Assembly (NCBI RefSeq): GCF_030433685.1
Contig: NZ_JAROCF010000001.1
Coordinates: 930,001-994,000, forward strand
Length of the DNA: 64,000 nt
Origin: Leifsonia williamsii
Lineage (GTDB): Bacteria; Actinomycetota; Actinomycetes; Actinomycetales; Microbacteriaceae
Reading direction: 5' to 3'
Each line of letters opens with the position of its first letter. The stretch's first letter is position 1. The notes beneath the pieces are model-generated. The model was not told the DNA's origin, made no database searches, and was given only the letters and a program-made list of their open reading frames with translations. The position numbers and the translations under genes are program-made. Positions 34,939-42,186 of the stretch are shown here, piece after piece.

Positions 34939-35265
34939 TCAATCGAGATGGAAGTACTCGGTCAGCCGGTTCATGGTGCTGTCGGGCGCGGCCTCCTCGG
35001 CGAAGAACTCGGCCATGCCCGCCTGCCAGCGCGCGTTGACCTCGCGCTCGTTCATGGCGGCCTGGGCCGCCTCGAAGTCGTCGGTCTCGAGGTAGCCGAC
35101 GACGAGTCCCTCCCGCTTGTCGACGAAGAGGGAGTAGTCGTGCCAGCCGGTCTCGCGGAGGGCGTCGAGCATCTCGGGCCAGACGGTCTCGTGCGCGGCG
35201 AGGTAGTCGTCGATGCGCTCGGGCTTGAGTCGCATCGTGAAGCACACGCGGCGGGATTCGGACAC
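34939..35265 (-). CDS. rhaM: L-rhamnose mutarotase
   Basis: 108 residues from GTG 35265, which has an AAAGGAG ribosome binding site 6 nt upstream; the open frame further upstream is not coding. Interconverts alpha and beta anomers of L-rhamnose. Family residues are seen in VCFTMRLKPERIDDYLAAH, VWPEMLDALRETGWHDYSLF and VGYLETDDFEAA, ending MNRLTEYFHLD. It is the first gene of the operon rhaM-permease-rhaI-rhaE-rhaB and is preceded by a LacI-type operator at 35296-35309. Confidence 0.94.
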   Translation of the reverse strand: MSESRRVCFTMRLKPERIDDYLAAHETVWPEMLDALRETGWHDYSLFVDKREGLVVGYLETDDFEAAQAAMNEREVNARWQAGMAEFFAEEAAPDSTMNRLTEYFHLD

Positions 35266-35291
35266 GAGAACTCCTTTGTACGTCGGTCGTG

Positions 35292-35323
35292 GGCGCTGAA
35301 TCGTTTCAAGAGTACACAGCGCC
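35292..35323 (-). promoter_or_regulatory. LacI-type operator upstream of rhaM
   Basis: On the minus strand TTGAAACGATTCAG (35296-35309) is an imperfect palindrome of the LacI kind. It is nested in a wider inverted repeat, GGCGCTG (35292-35298) with CAGCGCC (35317-35323). The same half-site, TTGAAACGAT, recurs before the adjacent LacI gene, so that LacI protein is the likely ligand. Confidence 0.65.
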
Positions 35324-35425
35324 GTCGTGAGGCACAACCCGGACGGTTGGTTGCGCCGGAGGCGCGCCGCGACGCGCCGCGTCGGCGGCCGGTACTCCGG
35401 AGGCAGCGCCGCTTCCTCGTCCGGG

Positions 35426-35545
35426 TTCCGGAGTTGCGCGCGGCGGTAGTCAGATCCGGAGCGCAAGCGCGGACGGCCCCGACTCTCCGGAGTTGCGGGG
35501 CAACACGCCGCGCCGACGGGCCGACCTCCGGAGTTACTGCGCGGA
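35426..35545. repeat. Three copies of a short TCCGGAGTT motif
   Basis: The 3' region shared by rhaM and the LacI gene (254 nt without a gene, 35280-35533) holds TTCCGGAGTTGCG (35426-35438), CTCCGGAGTTGCGG (35485-35498) and CTCCGGAGTTACTGCG (35526-35541), all in the same orientation. The third covers the stop codon of the LacI gene. Weaker relatives lie near 35394 and 35454. The core TCCGGA is itself palindromic. I see no gene in this stretch. Confidence 0.5.
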
Positions 35546-36577
35546 TACGGCGGCGGGGGCGGAGGAGCGGCGCACGATCAGCTCCGGCACGAAGCGGACG
35601 TGCTGGTGCACGTGCGTCGCTCCCGCGTCGAGATCCTCGATCTCGCGGAACAGCAGCTCGCCGGCCGAGTAGCCGATCTCGCGGCGCGGCTGCCGCACCG
35701 CCGAGAGCGGCACGGCGGCCGTCGCGGCGAAGTCGATGTCGTCGTAGCCGACGATCGCGACGTCGTCGGGCACGCGCAGCCCGGCGGTCACGAAGCCCTG
35801 TAGGAGTCCGAGCGCGAGGAGGTCGTTGGCGGCGAACACCGCGGTCGGCCGCTCGCCAGCGGGGAGGGCGAGGAGGCGCTCCGCGGCCTCCCGTCCGTCG
35901 CGCGCGCCGAGCGTGGCGGTGTCGACGACCGACAGCTCGACGGGCCGAGGGGCGTCGGCGACCGCCCGGCGGGACCCCGCGAGACGGTCGCGGATCTGCT
36001 GCAGCTCGGCCGGCCCGCCCACGAAGGCGATCCGCTGGTGGCCGCCGTCGATCAGGTGGGCGACGGCGAGCCGGCCGCCCTCCACATCGTCCACCGCGAC
36101 CGAGCACGCCTCCACGTCGGAGGCGACCCGGTCGACCAGCACGGTCGGCATGCCGCGCTCGCGCAGGCGCTCGACCGAGCCTCCCGCCACCCCGATCGGG
36201 GCGAGCAGCATGCCGCGAACGCGCTGCTGCTCGAAGGCGGCGAGCTGCTGCCGCTCGCGCTCGGGGTCGTTGCCGCTGTTGCCGAGCTGGATGGAGAAGC
36301 CGCGCTCGAGCGCGAACGCCTCGGCGCCCGTGTACAGGTCGGTGAAGAACGGGTTCGCGACGTCCATGACGACCATCGCGAGGCTGCGGCTGGCGCCGGC
36401 CCGCAGCTGCCTCGCGGACTCGTTGCGGGTGAAGCCGAGGGCGGCGATGGCCTCCTCGACCGCTCGCCGGGTGGGCTCCGCGACGATGTCGGGGCGGTTG
36501 AGCACGTTCGAGACGGTGCCGACGGCGACGCCGGCGAGGGCGGCGACATCCTTCACGCTGGGACGCTTGGCGGCCAC
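35534..36577 (-). CDS. LacI-family regulator (probable rhamnose operon repressor)
   Basis: 347 residues from GTG 36577, which follows GGGGAGG. The LacI helix-turn-helix is SVKDVAALAGVAVGTVSNVL with hinge TRNESARQLRAG. The periplasmic-binding-like effector domain has AMVVMDVANPFFTDLYTGAE, IAFVGGPAELQ, AVFAANDLLALGLLQGF and IVGYDDIDFAATAAVPLS. It probably represses the rhaM-to-rhaB operon and itself, binding the TTGAAACGAT sites at 35296-35309 and 36629-36642, with L-rhamnose or a catabolite as inducer. The assignment rests on position and shared operator sequence. Confidence 0.92.
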   Translation of the reverse strand: MAAKRPSVKDVAALAGVAVGTVSNVLNRPDIVAEPTRRAVEEAIAALGFTRNESARQLRAGASRSLAMVVMDVANPFFTDLYTGAEAFALERGFSIQLGNSGNDPERERQQLAAFEQQRVRGMLLAPIGVAGGSVERLRERGMPTVLVDRVASDVEACSVAVDDVEGGRLAVAHLIDGGHQRIAFVGGPAELQQIRDRLAGSRRAVADAPRPVELSVVDTATLGARDGREAAERLLALPAGERPTAVFAANDLLALGLLQGFVTAGLRVPDDVAIVGYDDIDFAATAAVPLSAVRQPRREIGYSAGELLFREIEDLDAGATHVHQHVRFVPELIVRRSSAPAAVSAQ

Positions 36578-36601
36578 TTCGATCCTCCCCGGTCGGCGTG
36601 A

Positions 36602-36642
36602 TTGAACGCATTGAACGCTTGGCGAGCATCGTATCGTTTCAA
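36602..36642 (-). promoter_or_regulatory. Operator region of the rhamnose LacI gene
   Basis: On the minus strand TTGAAACGATACGA (36629-36642) shares its first ten bases with the rhaM operator. Closer to the gene, TTGAACGC occurs twice with a 9-nt period on the plus strand (36602-36609 and 36611-36618). Together they suggest autoregulation of the LacI gene. Confidence 0.55.
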
Positions 36643-36712
36643 CGCCGTGGCCGCGCCTCGCCACCGACAGCGACCGTCGGCTCGCCGCCTCCCGCGCCCG
36701 CCGACGTCAGCA

Positions 36713-36770
36713 CACATTCGGCACAAATGCAGGGAATCGGGCGCTCAAAACGCACATTCGGCACGAATGT
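36713..36770. repeat. Two copies of a short palindromic motif
   Basis: CACATTCGGCACAAATG (36713-36729) and CACATTCGGCACGAATGT (36753-36770) are direct repeats 40 nt apart. The second is a perfect 7-bp inverted repeat (ACATTCG and CGAATGT) around GCA. They lie in the 369-nt gene-free gap between the LacI gene and the GH3 gene. Besides these and the operators on either side, I see nothing in the gap; small open frames there have no ribosome binding site. Confidence 0.5.
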
Positions 36771-36820
36771 CGAATCCACCCCCGAACAGGGGTTTCGCTT
36801 CGCGAGGGCGCGTCAGGCGA

Positions 36821-36892
36821 ATAGAACGTTTAAATCAATGCTTGCGGTGCAACGCGGCCCTCCACTAGCGTCCCCGAATTGAAACGTATTAA
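36821..36892 (+). promoter_or_regulatory. Two LacI-type operators before the GH3 gene
   Basis: ATAGAACGTTTAAA (36821-36834) and TTGAAACGTATTAA (36879-36892) resemble, in opposite orientations, the TTGAAACGTTCTAA palindromes found before the GH78 and ABC operons at 44.9 kb. They are 58 nt apart centre to centre, and the second lies 55 nt before the GH3 start. This points to shared control of the GH3 gene and the rhamnoside genes. Confidence 0.6.
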
Positions 36893-36946
36893 TCGCGTTC
36901 CGTGCGGCCTCCGCCGTACGGGAGTTCTCAACGAAGAGGAGTTCGC

Positions 36947-39256
36947 ATGCACGTCTCGCACCCCCGCAAGGGCGACCGCCGCGCCGGTCCCGGCGCCGGT
37001 TCCCGCACCCGCTCCGGTGTCGGCTGGAAGCGGTGGATCGCCCCCGCCGCGGCCGTCGGCCTCCTGGTCTCCGCCCTCAGCGCCGGCCCGGCGCTCGCGC
37101 AGTCGTCGGCCGGGCAGGCGGCCGCCGACCGGGGCAAGCCGGTTCCCGCCGGCTGTCCCTGGATGGACACCTCCAAGTCCCCGGAGAAGCGCGCGCAGCT
37201 GCTGCTCGCCGCCAGCACGCTCGACCAGAAGCTGCGCTGGCTCGACGAGCAGGCGGCGAACAACCCGACGCAGACGACCTTCAACGGCGTCACGTATCCG
37301 GCGCAGGTGCCGTGCACGCCGACGGTCGCGTACGCGGACGGCCCCGACTACGTCCGCGGGCCGAACGGTGTCACGATCTTCCCGGCGCAGCTCGCGCTCG
37401 CCTCGTCGTGGAGCACTGAGCTCGCGACCGCGAAGGGCAAGGCGCAGGCCGACGAGGCGTTCCGCGCGGGCCGCAACGGCCTCCTGTCGCCGCAGATCAC
37501 GTCCGCCCGGACGGTGCTGGACGGCCGCATCACCGACTCGTTCGGCGAGGACAGCCTGCTGAGCGGCGACCTGGCCGCCGCGCAGACCACCGGCATCCAG
37601 GACGGCAACGCCGACGAGCCGGTGATGTCGGTGCTGAAGCACTACGTCGCCAACGAGCAGGAGCTCGACCGCCAGACCAGCTCCTCCAACCTCGACGGGC
37701 GCACCCTGCGCGAGGTGTACGACCTGGCCTTCCAGATCGCCGTCTCGAAGGGCAACCCGGCGGGCGTGATGTGCTCGTACAACCAGGTCAACGGCGTGTA
37801 CGCGTGCGAGAACCCCATCCTCAACAACCTGCTGAAGGCGGGCGGATGGAGCGGCTACGTCGTCTCCGACTTCGGCTCGGTGCACTCCACCGCGCCGTCG
37901 CTCAACGCGGGGCTCGACCAGGAGCTCAACCGGCCGATCTACTACACCCCGGCGAACATCCGCGCCGCGATCGATAATGGCTCGACCAGCATGGCGCAGG
38001 TCGATTCCGCCGCCTCGCGCGTGGTCACGGCGTACATCAAGACGGGCCTGTTCGACCACCCGCTGCCGGCGACCCCGGCCGCCTCGGTGACGAACGCCGC
38101 CAACCAGAAGGTCGCCGAGCAGATCGCGGAGCAGGGCTCGGTGCTGCTGAAGAACGACGGCGGCATCCTCCCGCTGACCAAGAAGGCCAAGACCGTCGCG
38201 GTCATCGGTCCGACGGCGTCGAAGCAGGCGACCAACGGCGTCAGCGCCGCGACCGTCTGCGCGATCAAGAACTTCGGCCCGCCGACCGCCTGCCCGAACG
38301 TCGTCGCCCCGCTCGACGCGCTGACCGAGCGTGCGGCGAAGGCCGGAGCGACGGTGGCGTTCGACAACGGCGCCGACCCGGCCGCTGCGGCGGCTGCTGC
38401 GGCGAAGGCCGATGTCGCGGTCGTCTTCGGGTACGAGATCCAGGGCGAGGGCGCCGACCGCACCTCCCTCTCGCTCGACGGCAACGGCGACGCGCTGATC
38501 GCGGCGGTCGCGGCCGCCAACCCGAACACCGTCGTGGTGCTGGAGACCGGCAGCGCGACCGACATGCCGTGGCTGTCCGCGGTGAAGGGCGTGATCCAGG
38601 CCTGGTACCCGGGTGAGCAGGGTGGCACGGCGCTGGCCCGCCTGATCTACGGCGACGCGAACTTCAGCGGCAAGCTGCCGATCACCTTCCCGAAGTCGCT
38701 GGCCGACACCCCGACGAACACGCCGGCGCAGTACCCCGGGCTCGTGAACGGCTCGCCGACCCGCCCGGCCGGCGACAAGTCGATCCGTCAGGTCAGCTAC
38801 AGCGAGGGCCTCGCGGTCGGCTACAAGTGGTACGAGAGCAAGGGCATCGAGCCGCTGTTCCCGTTCGGTCACGGGCTGTCGTACTCGTCGTTCGAGTACA
38901 GCAAGCTGCAGCTCGCCCCGGCCGTCATCAACAAGGCGAACAAGTCGCTCAAGGTCTCGTTCACGGTGAAGAACACGAGCTCCACGGCCGGATCGACGAC
39001 CCCGCAGGTCTACCTCACCCTCCCCGCCTCCACCGGGGAGCCCGGAGACCGGCTCGTCTCGTTCGACACGGTCACGCTGAAGCCCGGCGAGAGCAAGCGG
39101 CTCACGGTGACGATCGACCCGAACGCCGTCGACCGCCCGCTGTCGTACTACAGCACCGCCGCCAACGCGTGGGTGACCGACCCCGGCACCTACGGGATCG
39201 CGGTCGGCGACTCCTCGAAGGCGTCGCTCTCGGCGACCTTCACGGTCAACCGGTAG
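36947..39256 (+). CDS. Secreted GH3 glycoside hydrolase
   Basis: 769 residues. A Sec signal peptide (basic n-region, hydrophobic core AAAVGLLVSALSAGPALA, probable cleavage after ALAQ) is followed by the GH3 barrel with the catalytic nucleophile Asp308 in YVVSDFGSVHS and GVMCSYNQVNGVYACENP. The alpha/beta sandwich domain (about 380-580) holds GSVLLKNDGGILPL and YEIQGEGADRTSL. A C-terminal fibronectin III-like domain follows GHGLSYSSFEYS. It removes a beta-linked sugar outside the cell; with the rhamnosidases and importer nearby, beta-glucosidase action on rhamnosyl glucosides is plausible. The ribosome binding site is GAGGAG. Confidence 0.92.
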   Translation: MHVSHPRKGDRRAGPGAGSRTRSGVGWKRWIAPAAAVGLLVSALSAGPALAQSSAGQAAADRGKPVPAGCPWMDTSKSPEKRAQLLLAASTLDQKLRWLDEQAANNPTQTTFNGVTYPAQVPCTPTVAYADGPDYVRGPNGVTIFPAQLALASSWSTELATAKGKAQADEAFRAGRNGLLSPQITSARTVLDGRITDSFGEDSLLSGDLAAAQTTGIQDGNADEPVMSVLKHYVANEQELDRQTSSSNLDGRTLREVYDLAFQIAVSKGNPAGVMCSYNQVNGVYACENPILNNLLKAGGWSGYVVSDFGSVHSTAPSLNAGLDQELNRPIYYTPANIRAAIDNGSTSMAQVDSAASRVVTAYIKTGLFDHPLPATPAASVTNAANQKVAEQIAEQGSVLLKNDGGILPLTKKAKTVAVIGPTASKQATNGVSAATVCAIKNFGPPTACPNVVAPLDALTERAAKAGATVAFDNGADPAAAAAAAAKADVAVVFGYEIQGEGADRTSLSLDGNGDALIAAVAAANPNTVVVLETGSATDMPWLSAVKGVIQAWYPGEQGGTALARLIYGDANFSGKLPITFPKSLADTPTNTPAQYPGLVNGSPTRPAGDKSIRQVSYSEGLAVGYKWYESKGIEPLFPFGHGLSYSSFEYSKLQLAPAVINKANKSLKVSFTVKNTSSTAGSTTPQVYLTLPASTGEPGDRLVSFDTVTLKPGESKRLTVTIDPNAVDRPLSYYSTAANAWVTDPGTYGIAVGDSSKASLSATFTVNR

Positions 39257-39271
39257 CGCGAGTGGAGTGAC

Positions 39272-39307
39272 GAAGCGGGTGCCGGGCGCAGGCTCGGCAC
39301 CCGCTTC
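39272..39307. terminator. Bidirectional terminator hairpin
   Basis: GAAGCGGGTGCCG (39272-39284) and CGGCACCCGCTTC (39295-39307) form a perfect 13-bp stem around a 10-nt loop. It lies between the convergent GH3 and LacI genes, 15 nt after the GH3 stop and 7 nt before the LacI stop. There is no strong U-tract, as is common in Actinobacteria. Confidence 0.75.
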
Positions 39308-39314
39308 CGCGCGT

Positions 39315-40379
39315 TCAGACCGGGACGCGCTCCCGGCCGATCGTGCTCTCGCGCACGACGAGGTGCGGCTGCAGCAGCACCCGCCGGTGCACGTGCCCGC
39401 CGTGCTCGTCACGCAGCTCGCCGAGCAGGAGGTCGACGGCCGCGCGGCCCATCTCCTCGCCCTGCATCGACACCGAGCTGAGCGGGATGGCGCCGCCCCA
39501 CGCGGCCGAGTTGTGGTCGCAGCCCATGACCGCGACGTCCTCCGGGACGCTGATGCCCGCGTTGGTGAGCTCGTTGATGATCGCCATGGCGAGGAGGTCG
39601 GTGACCGCGAGCACGGCGTCCGGGCGCTCCTGCTCCGGCATGCCCGCGAGCCGGCGACCGGCGTCGGCGCCGCCCGGCGGGTCGAGGTCGACGGTGTCGA
39701 GCTCGATCAGCGTCACCGCGCCTCCCGCCTCCTCGACGGCCGCCCGCACGCCCCGCCGCCGGTCGTGCACGGGCTGGTAGTCGTCGTGGGCGGCGACGAA
39801 GGCGATGCGCGTGCGGCCGAGGTCGATCAGGTGCTTGGCGGCGATGTAGCCGGCGCGTTCGTTGTCGATCAGCACGCGGCAGGAGTCGGTCAGCTTCGAG
39901 TCGAAGTTGACCACGACGACGGGTCGCCCGTGGCGGCGCACGCGCGCGATCTGCTCGTCCGACTCCTGCATGGGCGCCAGGATCACGCCGGAGACCCGGG
40001 CGCTGTCGAAGAAGGAGAGGTGCGCGTCCTGCACGGCCAGGTCGTTGTTGGCGCTCGCCAGCTGGAGGGTGAACGCCTGCGACTGCGCCTGCTCCTGCGC
40101 GCCGCGGGCGACGTCGACGAAGAGCGAGTTGGTGAGGTCGATGACGACCAGCCCGATCGAGCGCGCGTCGCCGGAGCGCAGCGCGCGAGCGGTCTGGTTG
40201 AGCGTGAAGCCGAGCTGCTCGATCGCCTTCTCGACCTTGCTGCGCGTGCTGCCCGCCACCTTCTCGGGGTGGTTGAGAACGTTCGAGACGGTCGCGACCG
40301 ACACGCCGGCGAGCTCGGCGACGTGGTGCATGTTCGGCGGCCCGGCCGCTCCGCCGCGCGCACCGTTCTTGCGCATCAT
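39315..40379 (-). CDS. LacI-family regulator (probable rhamnoside regulator)
   Basis: 354 residues from ATG 40379 (AGGA 8 nt upstream); ATGs at 40388 and 40376 are alternatives. The helix-turn-helix is HHVAELAGVSVATVSNVLNH with hinge TLNQTARALRSG. The effector domain shows IGLVVIDLTNSLFVDVARGA, VVVVNFDSKLTDSC, RIAFVAAHDDYQPVHDRR and VAVMGCDHNSAAWGGAIP. It starts 10 nt after the second GH78-type gene and so is last in the operon 44795 to 39315. The TTGAAACGTTCTAA-type sites before this operon, the ABC operon and the GH3 gene are its likely targets. Confidence 0.92.
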   Translation of the reverse strand: MMRKNGARGGAAGPPNMHHVAELAGVSVATVSNVLNHPEKVAGSTRSKVEKAIEQLGFTLNQTARALRSGDARSIGLVVIDLTNSLFVDVARGAQEQAQSQAFTLQLASANNDLAVQDAHLSFFDSARVSGVILAPMQESDEQIARVRRHGRPVVVVNFDSKLTDSCRVLIDNERAGYIAAKHLIDLGRTRIAFVAAHDDYQPVHDRRRGVRAAVEEAGGAVTLIELDTVDLDPPGGADAGRRLAGMPEQERPDAVLAVTDLLAMAIINELTNAGISVPEDVAVMGCDHNSAAWGGAIPLSSVSMQGEEMGRAAVDLLLGELRDEHGGHVHRRVLLQPHLVVRESTIGRERVPV

Positions 40380-40389
40380 GTCGATCATC

Positions 40390-42186
40390 CTAGGGCGAAG
40401 GCAGGCGCACGCACGCAGGCCCCGGGTGCTCGCCGCCCTCGGCCACGAGCACCGCTCCCGCGGGCACGTCGACGACCGTGCCGCCCGCGTCCGCGCGAAC
40501 CACGATGTCACCCTGGGGCGCGGGGATGCGCGCCTCCGCCCACTCCAGCCCGCCCAGCGCCGGTGCGACGGCGAAACGCGCCCACCCGTCGGCGAGTGGC
40601 CGCACGCCGAGGATCGCGTCGGGCAGCAGCGCGGCGGGCGACGAGGACCACGCGTGGCAGAGGCTCTTGCCGAAGGGGCGCCCGTACATCTCGTACGGCG
40701 AGGCGCCCGGCTCGGCGAACTCCTCCCAGAAGCTGGTCGCCCCGGCGGCGAGCATGCCGCCCCACAGCTCGCGCACGCACTCGACCGCCGTCGCCGGCTC
40801 GCCGGCCTCGATGAGCGCGCGCAGCAGGAATCCGGTCATGAAGGGCGTGCCCGCCCGCCGGGTGCCGGTGAGCAGTGCGCGCATGGCCGGGGTCACATCG
40901 CCGTCCGCTCCGCCGAGCCTGGCCAGCACCGCCAGGAAGTTCGGGTACGGGGAGGCCGCGGAGGCGCCGTCCGCGTACTCGCGCCAGACCTGCCCCTCGG
41001 CGTCCCACGCCGTGCGGTGCAGCGTCGAGCGCACGGTCGCGGCCAGTGCCTCCCATCGCCCGGCACCGGGATGCCCGACCGAGCCGAGCAGGTGCGCCGC
41101 CGAGGTGAGCGCCCAGTGCCACAGCACCTGCAGCGCGGTGGCGTCGCGGGCCGGGTCCGCCTCCACGCCCCAGTCGATGAAGACGAGCTTGAGGAAGTCG
41201 TCGTCCCCGGGGCGGGGGCGCAGGAGGCCGTCGTCGCCCGCCTGCTCGGCGAGGCCCTCCACGAATGCGTGGAGGTGGTCGGCCTCGCCCGCCAGGTAGG
41301 CGCGGGCGTCGAACGCGCTCGCGAAGAAGCCCGTCCCGATCACCCACCAGAGGGAGTAGTCGGAGATGCCGTTCACGAAGCCGTGCCGCGGGCGGCCCAG
41401 CGCGGTGAGGCTGGCTGCCACGATGCCGCCGTCGCCGAACGCGTACGCGTTGGCGAGCGTGTTGAGCGCCTGGTCGCCGATCCACGGCATGCGGTCGCGC
41501 TTGATGCCGTCGAGCATGAGGCCCTGCATGCACACGCGGAGGGTGTCGGCGCTGACCTGCCAGATCCGCGTCAGCTCGTCGTCGGAGCACGAGAAGGCGC
41601 CTGCACGCGGTGTGGGCCGGCGCGACGCCTCGACGATCACGTCCGTGATGGGGTTGTCGCTCTCGACACGCAGGTACCGGAAGCCGAGCCGGTGCGCGGT
41701 GGTCCAGCGGCCGTCCGGGAGCCGGACGACGTCGTGCCGCGTCTCCGCCGCCTCCGGGTCGGCCAGCGCCTCCTCGCGCGACTCGCCCGACGAGACGACG
41801 GGCTCGGCGATCGACGCGAACACCGGGCGGCCGAGCAGCGGGCCGTCGGCCTCCCACAGGCCGTCCCGCAGGGTGAGCGGCACGGCGACGACCGGCTCGG
41901 GCTGTACATGCGGGGGAGCCTCGCCGTGCGCCGCCACGGCGACGGCCGGCTGCCAGTCCTCGCCGGGGAGTCGCACCTCCACCCGCGCCGCGTCGGGCAG
42001 CTCGATCGCGGGAGGGACGGCCGCGACCATGAAGGGGTCGCCGCCATCCACCCGGAACTCGGCCGCCGACGCCGGCTGGGCGTGGTTGAGCGCGTAGTCG
42101 ACGTGGCGGTTGGCCGCGAAGCCGGAGCGGACGAGCTCGTGCAGCATCCCGAGCTCGTACTGCCGGGGCGGGTAGTACCAGGTCAC
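40390..42186 (-). CDS. GH78-like six-hairpin glycosidase (probable alpha-L-rhamnosidase)
   Basis: 598 residues, no signal peptide, so cytosolic. An N-terminal beta-sandwich region (about 1-200, beginning MTWYYPPRQYELGMLHELV) precedes the (alpha/alpha)6 barrel. The motif DGIKRDRMPWIGD (226-238) corresponds to the conserved acidic/Arg motif of GH78 and relatives, and SFWEEFAEPGASPYEMYG and KSLCHAWSSSPAALL lie at the expected C-terminal positions. It is shorter than the neighbouring 870-residue enzyme and lacks the extra N-terminal beta domains. Start overlaps the stop of that gene by 4 nt. The two enzymes probably act on different linkages or sizes of rhamnoside. Confidence 0.85.
   Translation of the reverse strand: MTWYYPPRQYELGMLHELVRSGFAANRHVDYALNHAQPASAAEFRVDGGDPFMVAAVPPAIELPDAARVEVRLPGEDWQPAVAVAAHGEAPPHVQPEPVVAVPLTLRDGLWEADGPLLGRPVFASIAEPVVSSGESREEALADPEAAETRHDVVRLPDGRWTTAHRLGFRYLRVESDNPITDVIVEASRRPTPRAGAFSCSDDELTRIWQVSADTLRVCMQGLMLDGIKRDRMPWIGDQALNTLANAYAFGDGGIVAASLTALGRPRHGFVNGISDYSLWWVIGTGFFASAFDARAYLAGEADHLHAFVEGLAEQAGDDGLLRPRPGDDDFLKLVFIDWGVEADPARDATALQVLWHWALTSAAHLLGSVGHPGAGRWEALAATVRSTLHRTAWDAEGQVWREYADGASAASPYPNFLAVLARLGGADGDVTPAMRALLTGTRRAGTPFMTGFLLRALIEAGEPATAVECVRELWGGMLAAGATSFWEEFAEPGASPYEMYGRPFGKSLCHAWSSSPAALLPDAILGVRPLADGWARFAVAPALGGLEWAEARIPAPQGDIVVRADAGGTVVDVPAGAVLVAEGGEHPGPACVRLPSP

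Noticed and set aside
35292..35323. GGCGCTG/CAGCGCC hairpin before rhaM as a terminator or riboswitch
   Set aside because: It lies upstream of the first gene, encloses a LacI-type site and has no U-tract or further structure.
36598..36882. Two overlapping open frames of 88-94 codons between the LacI and GH3 genes
   Set aside because: They have no ribosome binding site, read through the palindromes and operators, and give low-complexity products.
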